This document shows, piece after piece, positions 11,538 through 23,480 of a stretch of DNA of 64,000 nt (positions are counted from its first letter, which is position 1; the number at the start of each line of letters is the position of its first letter). The position numbers and the translations under genes are program-made. The notes below the pieces were generated by a model, which saw only the letters and a list, made by a program, of their open reading frames with translations, was not told the DNA's origin and did no database searches. The DNA comes from Hevea brasiliensis (taxonomy: Eukaryota > Streptophyta > Magnoliopsida > Malpighiales > Euphorbiaceae). Where the stretch lies: positions 92,825,060-92,889,059 of the forward strand of contig NC_079498.1 in assembly GCF_030052815.1 (NCBI RefSeq), written 5' to 3'.

Positions 11538-12896
11538 AGAGATAGGGGAATCAGTAAAGGAGGAGAAATAGGGGAAAAGAAAAGAAAAGGGAAAGATGTT
11601 ATGGTTTGAGAGGCAAGAATGTTAGAAAAAGGTGGGGAAAAATACCAAGAAAAATGGAAGTGGGGAGTTATGAACAGTAGTGCCAAGAAAATTAGGAATG
11701 GGAAGCTAAGGTTACAGGAATTTTTTTTATTTACACGGTATAGGCAGGTTCTCGCACAGGGTGGAGATGATAGTGCACAAGTTATACAGGTCCTTATGCA
11801 AGTTTTGGCAAAAATAAAATAACAGGAAGTAGAGTGATGTGAAACTACCTAAGTTATGCACTAAGTTGTGCAGGTTTCGACAGAAATGAGAAATAGGGCA
11901 AAAATGAAGTATAAAAACTGCATAAGTTGGGCAGTTTGCCTATGCACAATTCGGCAGAAACAAAAGTTCATAAAATCACTTTGCAAATTTGGAAAATGCA
12001 AGGGAAAATGACTATTAACGTTTAAACTTCATTAAAAATAGGAATTTTCAGTCAAGAAATTGCATGACTCATTAAAAGTTAGCATAAAAAATTCATCAAC
12101 ACATTCAAATCCAAATTAATTGCACATTCAAGTTCATGATAACAAAAATTTCTGCACAAAAGTCTGTGAGTAATATCTTTTCAATTCAAAACCTATAGCT
12201 TGACATTAATCTCATCTTAAGCTTAGTAAGAACCAACACCACTGTACTACAATCAGAAAGTTACATTTATCCACAAAAGCAAATCATGCTTGCTCAGTTT
12301 TTTTTAATCAAATGTAGCACTACAAAATTGAATAGCACAACCCAATTAAACTCACAACCACAAAAATGAACAACTCACTATAATACCAACATTAAAGACA
12401 TAGATATATGAAAATTATTCACCCAACCTCAGCCAATAAGAATAAGTAGATAGTCGACAACATATATTACAAAATCAGCACACAGAAACTTCCTTGCATA
12501 AGCCAAAAGGATATACAACAAAGGCAATTAAAACAAATCAGTTTTGGGGAAGTAGACAATCAAAATATCGAGTAAGAATAACTTCCCAACAGTGTAATAG
12601 CCTTTAACCCTTCAAATGGCATCTATAAAAGAAGAAATTCAACAATGTCAAAATTGAATTTGAGGGATATTTAAAATAGAAAAAAATAATGCAATTAGAG
12701 TAAACTTAATAAAACACAAAATAAAGAAACTTGAGGTGCCTCCCAAGAGCGCTAATTTATGGTCCTTAGCTTGACCCTCAAAACACTGTTATTAGGAAGG
12801 GGGTGTGGGATTTGAGAGCTTGCAATAGCCTGCTCCTTCAAGTGACTCTCCAGTGACATAATGTTTCAGCATTTGGCCATTAACTTTAAAATTTCC
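11538..12896. other. Spacer between integrase and envelope-like ORF
   Basis: No gene is seen. The stretch 11740-11960 carries short TGCA-containing repeats (CACAAGTTATACAGG, GCACTAAGTTGTGCAGG) like those in the LTR and in the 9.5-9.7 kb spacer. The remainder is AT-rich. Confidence 0.5.
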
Positions 12897-14132
12897 TTAT
12901 TTTTCTCCCTGAAGTTCCACTGTTCCATGAGGGAAAATCTTAACAACTTTGTATGGACCACACCATCTGAACTTGAGTTTTCTTGGAAACATTTTCAATC
13001 TAGAATTGAACAATAGAACAATATCACCTTCTTTGAACTCCTTCTGCCTAATATGCCTATCATGCCAAACTTTGGTCCTTTCATTGTAGATTCTAGCATT
13101 TTCATAGGCATCTCTCCTTAACTCCTCCAACTCATCAAGTTGTAACATTCTTTTCTCACCAGCTTGTTTAAGATCAAAGTTCAAGGTCCGAATAGCCCAG
13201 TATGCTTTATGCTATAGCTCTACGGGCAAATGACAAGACTTGCCATACACTAACCTAAAAAGGATAGTGCTTATAGGTGTCTTATAAGCAGTTCTGTACA
13301 CCCACAAAGCATCATCTAGTTTAATGGACCAATCTTTCCTAGAGCTATTTACTGTTTTTTGCAAAATATGCTTGAGCTCCCTATTAGAAATTTTAACTTG
13401 GCCAGAAGTTTGAGGATGATATGGGGTACCTATCTTGTGCAATATACCATATTTCTTCATTAAGCTCTCAAATTGTCTATAACAAAAGTGAGTGCCACCA
13501 TCACTAATTACTGCCCTTAGGGCTCCAAATCTATTTAGAATAAACTTTTTCAAGAATTTGATTACCACCTTAGCATCATTAGTAGGAGTTGTGATAGCTT
13601 CCACCTATTTTGATACATAGTCAACTCCCACTAGAATGTATCTATTGCCATAGGATAGTGGAAATGGGCCCATAAAATTTATCCCCCATACATCAAATAG
13701 CTCAATCTCTAACATGCCATGTAGGGGCATTTCATCTCTCTTTGACAGATTTCCACTCCTTTGACATTTATTACATTTTGAGACAAATTCTTTAACATCC
13801 TCGAAAAGATTTGGCCAAAAGAAACCAGCTTGTACAATTTTACTAGCAGTTTTTGAAATTCCAAAGTGCCCTCCATAATCTGATGCATGACAGTGATGCA
13901 TGACATTAGCAATCTTTTCCTCAGGAATGCATCTTCTGATTAATCGATCCCCACATCTACGAAACAACAAGGGCTCATTCGAAGTGTGAAATTTTGCTTC
14001 ATGTAGAAATCTTTTTTTCTGTTGCCATTTCATTTCTAAAGGCAGTGCTCCACAAGACAGATAATTCACCAAGTCTGCATACCATTGTAATTTAACAACA
14101 AGAGAGAAAAACTGCTCATCTAAGAAAAACTC
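12897..14132 (-). pseudogene. Ty3/gypsy integrase of the Athila-like element, truncated and stop-containing
   Basis: The order along the minus strand is: the end of RNase H/linker (WYADLVNYLSCGALP), a zinc-binding HHCC region (HHCHASDYGGHFG followed by CNKCQR), then the integrase core with Asp in ELFDVWGINFMGP, Asp in [10 protein letters not shown] and Glu in [13 protein letters not shown], so the DDE triad survives. The C-terminal part has KEGDIVLLFNSRLK and FRWCGPYKVVKIFPHGTVEL. A TAG at 13605 replaces the Trp normally found after VDYVSK (TGG to TAG), and a second TAG breaks the frame near 13210. The reading is cut at 14132 by the copia insertion, so RT and protease are not in the window. 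Confidence 0.85.
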
Positions 14133-15528
14133 TGTTGTCCTTTATAGCAACCCAAGAGGGGGGGTGAATTGGGTTATAATTACAAAATTAAAGACTAAAA
14201 GAAATTTAAACATAAAGAAGAGTAGAGGAAGAATGATGACACAAGAAATTTATAGAGATTTGGCTATCCCAAGCCTACGTCCTCTCCTCATGGCCCTCCT
14301 TGAGAGTTAACTCCACTAAAATTTTTCTTTGGGTGAAGAATAAACCCCTTACAATCACCACAAGAGCAAACCCTTACTCTTTTACAAATTCCTTTACACT
14401 CAAGAGCTATTTAAAGCTCTATCACACTCAAAATTAAAATAAGTGCTCACAACAACCTTGAATGAACTCTCAGAACAAAGAATTTATAACTCAAATATCA
14501 AGTTCTCAATAATAACTATGGTAGCTCAAGTTCTAGAGAGAAAGAATAAAGAAAATTTTTATAAGACAATAAATTTTCAAAGAGATTGTTTTTGTACAAA
14601 AAAACTTGTTTCCAATTATAAATGGTGCCTATTTATAGTTTTTGCAAGAAAATAATCATTGCGGGTGCATTAAATGTAAAACTAGTCATTCAACCACCCA
14701 AAGCTCTATTTTATCGAGTTACAGAAACCCAGGTTTGGCTGCCGAAGTTCCCACTTTCGATTGCCGGAGTACTCTTTAGACAAAATGGCTTTTAATGCTA
14801 AAAAACCATGATTTAAAGAATGAACTTCGGCAGTCGAACTTCTCACTTTCGGCTACCGAAGTGCTTTCTGGACAAAAAGTGTCAAAATGGCATTTGGGCT
14901 TCGGAAATGCGTAACTTTTTTACCGGAACTCGGACTTTCGATCCGTTTGAGCCATTGGAAAGCTAATTTGATAAACTTTTCAATGAAAACACTTTTAAAA
15001 ACAAATTTGCATTTCTAAAATGTGAAAATTTCATTTCACTTCCCCTTGGTTAAGAAAAAGTTACAGGTAAAGACACTAAGAAATTGAGAGTTTAAAAAAC
15101 TCATAACTTTTTTATTCGAACTCAGATTTTTGATCCGTTTCAACCATTGGAAAGCTAATTCAATGTATTTTGCAACTAAAATACTTTTCAAAATTAATTT
15201 TGCATTTTTGAAAATTTTATTTAATTTTCCCTTGTTAAAGAATTAGGTGAAAACTAAGTTGAACAAAATATTCTTAGTATGACCTTGACTTGAGCCAACA
15301 CAATTAATTAAATGAGATTTACAAGATATAAAATAAATAAAATTTACATTTTAGGGTCCCATAAATGTTTGCTTCCTTATCTTGCCCTTCCTCAACTTTG
15401 ATTTGAAGTAATTCGGTAATTTTGAATCTAGGGCCTACAAACTCAATACAAACACTTTTAAAGCATATTAGTAGCACACTAATTATTTATTATTATCAAA
15501 ACATGGGTTAAGACACCTAGGTCCAACA
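14133..15528 (-). repeat. 3' LTR of the copia element
   Basis: A 1396-bp segment with TGTTG...CAACA termini, sitting directly inside the Athila integrase on one side and next to a copia polypurine tract on the other. Internal duplications are visible. The motif TAACTTTTTT...GATCCGTTT...CCATTGGAAAGCTAATT occurs at about 14912 and 15103. A second pair of related sequences with TTCGG/CCGAAG inverted elements lies at about 14735 and 14823. The target duplication candidate on this side is AACTC (14128-14132). Confidence 0.75.
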
Positions 15529-15543
15529 ATCTCCCCCTTTTTG
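15529..15543 (-). other. Polypurine tract of the copia element
   Basis: The minus strand reads AAAAAGGGGGAGAT immediately before the LTR start TGTTGG. This sets the minus orientation of the element and the inner LTR border. Confidence 0.75.
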
Positions 15544-16191
15544 ATAATGACAAACAATTAGTGGATAAGGAAAATTCAGCACAAGTGAAGTGTGTGTTTT
15601 TTAGAAATTCGCTCCTTTAATGTACTCCCCCTTTCAAAAATAGTTTGTGCCTTAATAAATAGAATTTGGAGAGCACATAACAGAGGCTTTGACTCAATGA
15701 ATGCAATGCCATGAGTCCTAGGTGAATGATGATGCAAAGTTATTTTTATATCAAAAACAATTTAGAATATGTATCGAAGGATTACCAAGAAGCATCATAT
15801 AAGTATACCAAAGATTTGTATCCCACTAAAAGCCAAGTAAGCCTAAAATTTTGAACTAATTTTGAACTATTCATCCACTAGCTATATATCTCCCCCTTTT
15901 GGCATCATCAAAATGCACTCTAAAAGGAAAGACATACAAAAATTATGGCATTATTCAAAGGCTTACCACCGTGCTAAAAGCTTAAGCTTTTAGCGTCATT
16001 GTCAATTCAGTAGGCATTTCAAGGATAACTCCAGTTAGAAGGTTTACATTTGAGCACAAAAAGTGATACCATTAAGGTGGTTATATGGTAGCTAAGCAAA
16101 TGTGCATAATTAATTTGATTTGAAACTGAACATGAGTATAATTATGTCATTAAGACAACTAAAACACATGTATAGCATATGCTCAATCTAG
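15544..16191. other. Copia 3' internal non-coding region
   Basis: No coding sequence is seen between the polypurine tract and the Tat-1 insertion. A second pyrimidine-rich run (TCCCCCTTTTGGCATCATC, near 15891) resembles the tract at 15529 and may be a duplicated polypurine tract, as seen in some SIRE-type elements. Confidence 0.45.
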
Positions 16192-16196
16192 TGGCA
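16192..16196. repeat. Target site duplication of Tat-1, left copy
   Basis: TGGCA directly precedes the TGTAGG terminus at 16197 and is repeated exactly after the far end of the element at 29655-29659. Confidence 0.88.
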
Positions 16197-17292
16197 TGTA
16201 GGAGGGAGGCGTGAAGCAAAATATCATCCATTAGAATTATATAAAATGCACCAGACAATGCCCAAGAAAGATGGTGGAGTCACAATGGTCTCACTTAAGT
16301 ACCACCTCCTTAGACATCATTTCCTAGACATACACTTTATACAATCTTAATAGAATTAAATCACTAGTAAGTATCGTCTTCCCATAACACTACCATGGTA
16401 CTAAGGATTTATGCCACGAAGGCATAGATAGACAGGAGTCGCCATCCGGGTAATAACCGGGACATATTCAGTGTTTCTTTCGAGGGTCATGGATGGCAAC
16501 TTACTCCTTGCAGAGTTTCCACAACCGTCATTACCATAGCCCAATGTCTAGGTTTAGGATAGTGGGTACGTAAGGGAAAGGTGTTAGGCACCCCTTACGC
16601 CTGGTCTAACCTCGTTAATTCGAGCTCTAGTCCTCTACTAATGTTTCTAAAATTCTTGTTTATTATTCCTTTATTAAACTTCATCCTAAAAAATGCAATT
16701 CTAATCCTACACACGCAAATAATTCACAAAAGGTTGTTGTTTACAAACAATTTTCATGCACAAGTAATTCCTATCTATGGGGTTGCTAATTATTTAAATG
16801 ATATTTACCAGATGACTAAAATTAATTTATTATTGAGAATTTAATTTACAAACAAATTCAATTTCAAATAATCCTACGTTTCTATTTAACCTAATTAATT
16901 AATTTTCACCAAGTTACCCTAAGGATAATTGAACTAAGTTAATTATGTACATGTGTAATTTATTCTAATATCACATAAGGCCTAAACAATCACAAACTAA
17001 TAAAGATTTCTAACATGCAAATTTATTTTACAATTACTAAGTATTAAATTAAATTTATTTTACATGCCAATGTTATTTTAATTTACAAATAAGATTAATT
17101 TTAATTTACAAAGTATTTATTTAAATTAATTGCATGTAAATGTTAGTTAAATTAAAAACAAAGTTAATTTTAATTTACCAAATAAAAATCCTATTGTTAC
17201 TATAATTTAATGCCAATGGTTATTCTAGGAATTTAGGATTACTTGTTAGTAATTGCAGTTGCCATTGGGGCAAGCTACCCTTAAAAAAGGGT

Positions 17293-17297
17293 CTTCT
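17293..17297. repeat. Target site duplication of the solo LTR, left copy
   Basis: CTTCT before the TGTAACACC terminus. The second copy is at 20890-20894. The uninterrupted partner LTR near 27745 has one copy only (ATTCTCTTCTAG), which confirms the insertion. Confidence 0.9.
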
Positions 17298-20200
17298 TGT
17301 AACACCCTCCCCGTAGCAACTCCGTACATTCTACTGTTCCGGTGACCGGTGTCGGTCCGGACAGCTAGAACGTCCGGAAAAATATTTAAACTAAAGTCAG
17401 GAACCATAATTAACTCAAATATTAATAAGAGAAATTTAGTAAAAATTTTAGAAATGAAATACAACTAAGTCAAATGAGCCGGTGCCCAAGCGATAGGTAA
17501 CCAGAGGGAAGTTGCGGTTCTCACAACGAGGAGCCCTAAACCCGGGAAAAAATTCATAAAATAATTTTTGGGACTCCAGAGAAGGGTCATTGAGGTTCCT
17601 ATGGCATTAGAATTCCAAGAAAATATTTAGAAAAATTTTTCAATCGGTACAGACAATTTTGACCCGTTAAGCCAAACGGAGGGCATTTTGGTCATTTCGC
17701 CTTCAGAGATTATTTTTGGCCGACTTGCCCAGTTGAGTAAATAATTAATATGACATAAAATATGAATAAACATTACTAAAAATGAAATTGGAAATGAGTA
17801 GTGGATAAAAGAAAAGGAAAATGAAATAAAAAGCAATTTATGACATCTTGATGATGTCATTTAAAAGCCATAACCAATCACAATTAAATAACAATTTGAC
17901 TAATTAATAAAAGAGATAAATAAAGACCAAGGAAGACCAAAAACAAGCAGCCATCTTCTTCTTCAAAACGTGATCCTCTCCTCCATAACCCTCCATGGAA
18001 GTTTTCTTTAATTACTTCCATTTTCCCATGAATTTGCACTATAAAACCCTAAGTCCCTTCACTAAAAACTTGTCTCTACCTCTTGGGAAGTGTTTGGCAG
18101 CCTAGAAAGGGAAAGAAAGTGAAGATTAACTTGGGAAAATTCTGCCCTACAAGAGGTTAGTGCACATATATACTTAAAACTCTTTAATCCCATGCTAGAG
18201 ACTTGAAACAAGTATGAATTTGTAACTTAAATGAATAAAAGTTATGTGTATGTCCACCATGATTTTTGGCAGCCCTAAAGAAGGAACATGATTGAGTGTC
18301 TTGATGGACTTAGAGTGAACTAGAGAGTATGTTTAAAATATATACATATATATGTAAGGAATGAAAGTGATTAATTAAGCTATGTTGTGAAAATTTATAA
18401 TGGAAATTAGGGTTTTGAGGTGTGAAACTTGGATTTAGCTTATGAAATTGTGAAAGAACATTATAAGGGTCAATTAGTGACCATTTGAGGTAAGTTGACC
18501 ATAATTTGAAGTGCATTAGAGGGATGCAAACTGAATTGGTAGGCTGCCTAGGGTAACCAGTAGGGAGGCTGTGATTCCAGCCCACTTGGACTGCCATATC
18601 TTTGGCTGTGTGGGTTCAATTGGTGATTGGCCAATTGGACATGAAACTAGGCTTATAATGGCACATTTTCGCTGAAGAAACCATGCCCAAAAGACCAAAG
18701 CAAGAGGACCAAAAGTTGGCCCCAATCCGGATACCCTGCAACAGCACCTGCAGAAATGACCAAAGGAACAGTAACTGTTCATTTGGCCATAACTCACTGT
18801 AGAAATGGTCAATTGACCTGAAATTTTTACAGAAACAAGATAAGATATAAACAAACAACTTTCATGAAGAACATTACCCCAAATTATGCCATTAACCCAT
18901 TCAAATTATTGAGCAAATTTGAGTTATCAAACCTGCAACTCTGCAGATTTTCATTTGAACAGTAATGTTTGGATGGCTATAACTCTCTCTAGAAAACTCG
19001 GATTTAGGCGATTCTTGAACCAATGAAAACCTAAGGCATAGTAGAACATTTCATAAGAAGAAAATTAGACCAAATTATGAACTTAACTTGATCAAATTAC
19101 TGACCAAAGTTGGACCAAAAATCTGCCAGACCCAAAATCTCAGCATAAACTATGCACGTAAACAGTAAACTTATTTTGGCCATAACTTGACCTACAAAAC
19201 TCCAAATGGAGTGATTCAAAAAAAGAAATTCAACTAGACAAAATAAGGAACAACTTTCATGTTTACCATTTCCTCAAATTCCCACTGTAAAAATAACAAA
19301 TGGAACAGTAAAGATGAAGCACCAAATCTGAAAATTTTGTTCAATTAGCATTAAGCTTAGAAATGGTATTGGCAACCAATACCAACAAGTTTTAAATACA
19401 AAATGTGGTATGTTTGGAGTGTTAAAACCAATACACCTATTTTCTATCCAAAAGTTAACATTTTTGTTGACCAATGAGGTGAATAGTGACACCAAAACCA
19501 AAAATTGGCAATTTTGCCAAAATGACCTAAGCTTTGAGAAAGTGACTAAAACCAACAAGTTTTGAATGCAAAATGTGGTATGTTGGGAGTGTCAAAACCA
19601 ATGTACCTATTGTTTATGCAAAAGTCAACATTTTAGTTGACTAATGAAATGAATAGTGACATGAAAACTTGAAATTCAAAAATTGTGAAACTTAAAAGTG
19701 CAAAATGCCCTAGTAGGCCTAATGTGATTGGTTTGGATAGATTGGCATGCCAATAGGGTATTGTTTTAGCAGTACTGCGAAAGGCTTTATGCCTGTGTTC
19801 ATGGCTTTATGCCCGTATTCATGGCTTTTATGCCCGTATTCATGGCTTTTATGCTCGATTATGTGATATCATGGCTTTTTAGCCATCGATCGCATACATG
19901 GTTGGCGTTACTGCGTCCCATGGTATGACGGCCCGAGGCACGCGGTGTCGGTGCCAACGACCCGTTATCGATCCGATGCGTCGGTATAGGTTACTTGGGC
20001 ATGGAAAAGTATAACTGTGATTGAACTGATCATTAAAGAAAATACGAAAATTAAGTATCAGAAATGATTACGATAGAATACAAAGAAACTCAAGATCATG
20101 AAGAAAATAAATAAACAAAATGCATGAAGAAGTTAATATCATAAAACGTAATTAGCCCTCGACTAAACATTAAGTTGGTAATTATTCAGTTCTTATGAAT

Positions 20201-20889
20201 ACAATGGCTAAGAAATTATGATTTTTTATTTGCATATTATTTCTTTCTATTTTATTATTTGCACCACTAAGCTTTATGCTTAGCGCGTCGCTTTTGCAAC
20301 GCTGTGAGTCAAGATACCGATCAAGAGCCGAGAGACCACAGATTGGGTAAGTCCATCCTGCAGTTCTGCATAGTGTCCGTGTCACCTCACAGGCTACAGT
20401 GCATTGGTAGGACACTAGGTGTCATTTTGGTATTTTGTAATTGATCTTATTTTCTCATGTGTAAATGAACTTATGAAATGTAATTTGATGCTCATGTAAA
20501 TAATGAGAATTGTGTTTGTAAATGAAAAAGTGAATGTTTATCTGTGATATATATATGATTATCACATGAAATGAATGATTGAGAAATGAATGTGAACTGA
20601 AAAATATTGAGATTTTGATAAATGGAGTTGAGATGAATGAATAAGAATATAGGAAGTGTTTTTCACAGGTTCCGAAGAACGGTTTTCTCCATTTTTAGCC
20701 GGTACTCTGCCGGATTTTCTTTAAAAATTTTCGGAACCTCAAATAAATTACAATTTCAATAAATGAATTATATTTCACAAATTATTTTCAAAACTATGAT
20801 AAAAATGAATTAAGATAAAATAGAGTGCTCCGGCACACTGAGTGGCATAACTTGCTCGGCTACACTGTAGTCGGGTAAGGGGTGTCACA
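17298..20889 (+). mobile_element. Solo LTR of a Tekay/Del-like chromovirus
   Basis: The 3592-bp segment starts TGTAACACCCTCCCC and ends GGTGTCACA, is flanked by CTTCT on both sides, and has no internal domain. It shares termini, the motif GGTGACCGGTGTCGGTCCGG and other segments (for example GGATTTAGGCGATTCTTGAAC near 19010) with the LTRs of the 40-60 kb element, but it is clearly divergent and belongs to another subfamily. Its formation requires recombination between the two LTRs of a full element that had inserted into Tat-1. Confidence 0.88.
19780..19866 (+). repeat. Short tandem repeat in the solo LTR
   Basis: About three and a half units of roughly 25 bp built on GGCTTTTATGCCCGTATTCAT. 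Related degenerate units continue to about 19900. No coding meaning. Confidence 0.8.
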
Positions 20890-20894
20890 CTTCT
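20890..20894. repeat. Target site duplication of the solo LTR, right copy
   Basis: CTTCT after the TGTCACA terminus, identical to 17293-17297. Confidence 0.9.
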
Positions 20895-21103
20895 CTTCTA
20901 GTATGGCAATGATATCACTGGCTTACTCCCGTTTAGCTCCATATAAGTTCCACGCAAATGCTCTATTTGGTACTTACCTTAGGGATACTTACCAATTTTG
21001 TTTGTAATAAAAAATAAAGAAACTAAAGAAAATAAAAGAAATAAAGAAAATAAGAAAATATTAATAACAATTTACATTGGATTCTAACTCTAGTCTTCTA
21101 AGG

Positions 21104-21408
21104 GTGATAAAGTTCAGATAACTTAAATAACTAGGATTGTAGAATTTGGGTGAGACTGAGATATGTATGAGGTGTTTTAACCAATAGGAAGAGAGGGGAA
21201 GGGGAATGCACCAATAAGAAGTGAGGAAGAGGTATGGTAGGGTTTGAAGTCCTAGTGTGATAAGGTTCAGATAACTTAAACAACTGGAATTGAGGAATTT
21301 GGCTGAGACTGGGATATAGGTGAGGTATTCCAACCAATAGGAAGAGAGGAAAAGAGGGTGGCACCAATAGGGAGTGAGAAAGAGAGTGGGGCTAAAGGGG
21401 GAGAGAGA
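21104..21408. repeat. 153-bp tandem duplication in the Tat-1 LTR
   Basis: Two units begin GTGATAA at 21104 and 21257. The right LTR has the same pair at 28988 and 29141, so the duplication predates this insertion. The hydrophobic minus-strand frames across it are repeat translations, not genes. Confidence 0.75.
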
Positions 21409-21769
21409 GTTTGTATAAAAGAGTGATAGAGAAAAAAATATTTTCTTATTTTAATTTTCAAAAAATAAATTAAATAGGTCATATTTAAAATTTCTAACTA
21501 AGCTGTTTTAGGCCCATGGGGCTCAATTAAACTCAATTAGGTCCATTTAAGAACTACCCATATTAAATTTAAACAAAATAAAATTTTATTTAAATTAAAT
21601 TAATTTCTCAAAAAAACATATTAATTTTTTTTTCAAGATCATGCCACAGAATTAATAATTTTGTTCCATGCCTCCAATTATATCTTACAGTCATATACTT
21701 TTTTTATCATCGGGTTCCTCAAGGCCTCAATGCACATACTCATAATAAATCACAAAATAAGGGTCTACA

Positions 21770-21785
21770 GTTTGCCCACCTCTTT
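21770..21785 (-). other. Polypurine tract of Tat-1
   Basis: The minus strand reads AAAGAGGTGGGCAAAC directly before the LTR start TGTAGACCC, as expected for a Tat/Ogre element. Confidence 0.7.
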
Positions 21786-21889
21786 AGCAAAAGTTGAAAT
21801 CAATGCAAAAGCATTGCTCAAGTTTCGTCAAAGTGAAACTCAATCTTCTAATAACTATAAAACATTGGCTATAAGGATCAAGTATATCT

Positions 21890-22127
21890 TGCTCGGTCGA
21901 CATACTCTATGTTATGAGACTAGCTACGGTCTCATAACAGTAATAACTGTGTCATGTGAAAAATGAGTGTATCTTACTCTGTCGATACACTCTGCATCAT
22001 GAGACTAGCTACGGTCTCATAACAGTGATAACTGTGTTATGTGAAAATTTAGTGCATCTTTCTCTGTCGATACACTCTGCGTCATGAAACTAGCTACGGT
22101 CTCATGATAATGGCAACTGTGTGATTT
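21890..22127. repeat. 85-bp tandem repeats with an embedded hairpin (Tat-1 3' region)
   Basis: Three units have the core ACTAGCTACGGT at 21919, 22004 and 22089, an exact 85-bp spacing. Each core lies between ATGAGAC and GTCTCAT (the third unit with one change), inverted 7-bp arms around an 8-nt loop. The position is the untranslated region between pol and the 3' LTR. Confidence 0.82.
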
Positions 22128-22603
22128 GAAATGTTGTGGATTCGTGTTTAGGACTGTGGTCCTAAACTACCTACGTATCCCCCTCGCTATCCTGAGAAAG
22201 AATCAGACCCACTCGTAGTTTGAAACTTGAAACTGCAGTGATGCATGTTCTTCTACGCCTTACACACCTACACGTGACATGTTGATGCGTGTTCTTCTAC
22301 GCCTTACACAACTATGCCATATGCCCTAAACAGCGTCTAAGAACTTACAAAAAAACATCTGTCATGAAATGTTGTGGGTTCGTATTTAGGACCGCGATCC
22401 TAAACTACCTATGTATCCCTCTCGCTATCCTGAGGAAGAATCAGACCCCCTCGTAGTTCGACACTTGAAACTGTGGTGATGCATGTTCTTCTATGCCTTA
22501 CATACCTACAGGTGACATGTTGATGCATGTTCTTCTATGCCTTACACTACTATGTCGTGCGCCCTAAACAATGTCTATGGACTTATCAAAAAAAATATCT
22601 ATT
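22128..22603. repeat. 238-bp tandem duplication (Tat-1 3' region)
   Basis: Two copies begin GAAATGTTGTGG at 22128 and 22366. Each contains a further partial repeat of GATGCATGTTCTTCTA(C/T)GCC. Non-coding. Confidence 0.82.
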
Positions 22604-23480
22604 TTATGATTTAAAAAAATTGAGATGATTAGGTCTCAAAACTCTTTTTGTGATTTTTGTGCTTTCTGTATGCTACTTCCTATTATGGACATGTTGATTT
22701 TACTAAAGATTCTAAAAACTTAGTCCTCTGAGGGACCTCTTTTTGTAAAAATTTTCTTTTTGCCTCACAATTTTCGAGGAAAATCGTTCACTAAAAAGAC
22801 TTCCTTATGGTCACAATATAATTTCCCTCTGAATTTTCTTTTTCTTCTCTCCCCTCATGGTTTCTGCCTTGTCTCATGTCTCTTCCATGAACTCCATTCT
22901 CTGTGCCCTAACTTTTGCCTGAAATACTTTTCATCTTAGTAGGCTTACTCTAACTTTTGCCTAAGCGACCCTTTTGGGTTTTCCACCTAGCGAGCTCCTT
23001 TTTTTTTCTCTCTTTTTTTTTTTGAAATTGGACAATTGTCAGGGCATTCATATTAAGCACCTATTCTGTCTTGCTCACAAGACATAGACTAAATCAAAAC
23101 AATGTCGTTCAATTACCTAATCATTTGATGTATCCCTTAAGACACAAACATTCACAATCATAATTAAATAAAACCTATTTCTAGTTAATGCAATAAAAAC
23201 TTATTTATTTATTTAGGTACACCATTACTCCCTCTTACATTTAGTTTTGCTAAATTTTTAACCTTCCAAAGTTAGAAATAAGCTTTATAACCTGCTGAAT
23301 AACCTTTTTAGGTTTTCCATCCAGATCTTCTCTCATCTCTCCTTTTGCCTAGACCACCTTTTGCAGGTTTTCAATCTAGTATTTTTTTTCTTTTTTTTTT
23401 TTCTTTGACCCTTACTTCTGCCTAGACCACCTTTTGCAGGTTTTCAGCCTAGCGAGCCTATCTCATACAAAGTACCATTT
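22604..23480. other. Tat-1 3' non-coding region
   Basis: No coding sequence or RNA gene is recognised. Two related stretches (near 23290 and 23400) repeat CACCTTTTGCAGGTTTTC, so short duplications continue here. Confidence 0.45.

Larger units (their letters stand above)
6305..14132 (-). mobile_element. Athila-like Ty3/gypsy retrotransposon, 3' part (outermost element of the nest)
   Basis: The element reads on the minus strand: integrase (14132-12897), a long spacer, an envelope-like extra ORF (11537-9958), a polypurine tract and the 3' LTR (7813-6305). An extra ORF of this type between pol and the 3' LTR is characteristic of the Athila lineage. The remainder of pol, gag and the 5' LTR are missing because a copia element entered pol at 14132/14133. 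They should resume past the right end of the window. Stops in the coding parts show it is an old, inactive copy. Confidence 0.75.
16197..21769 (-). repeat. 3' LTR of Tat-1, interrupted by a solo LTR
   Basis: It matches the right LTR (26643-29654) from its TGTAGGAGG start to its GGTCTACA end. Without the solo LTR it is about 1976 bp, against 3012 bp for the right copy, because about 1036 bp corresponding to roughly 27946-28985 is missing at about 21100. The sequence GTGTTAGGCACCCCTTACGCC near 16584 is typical of Tat-group LTRs. Confidence 0.88.

Noticed and set aside
6305..14132. Integrated plant pararetrovirus
   Set aside because: LTRs, integrase and an Athila-type extra ORF are present, and no movement protein or coat protein motif is seen.
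21061..21482. Hydrophobic, proline-rich minus-strand frames as membrane proteins
   Set aside because: They translate a 153-bp tandem duplication within a non-coding LTR, and the same pattern recurs in the other LTR at 28804-29248.
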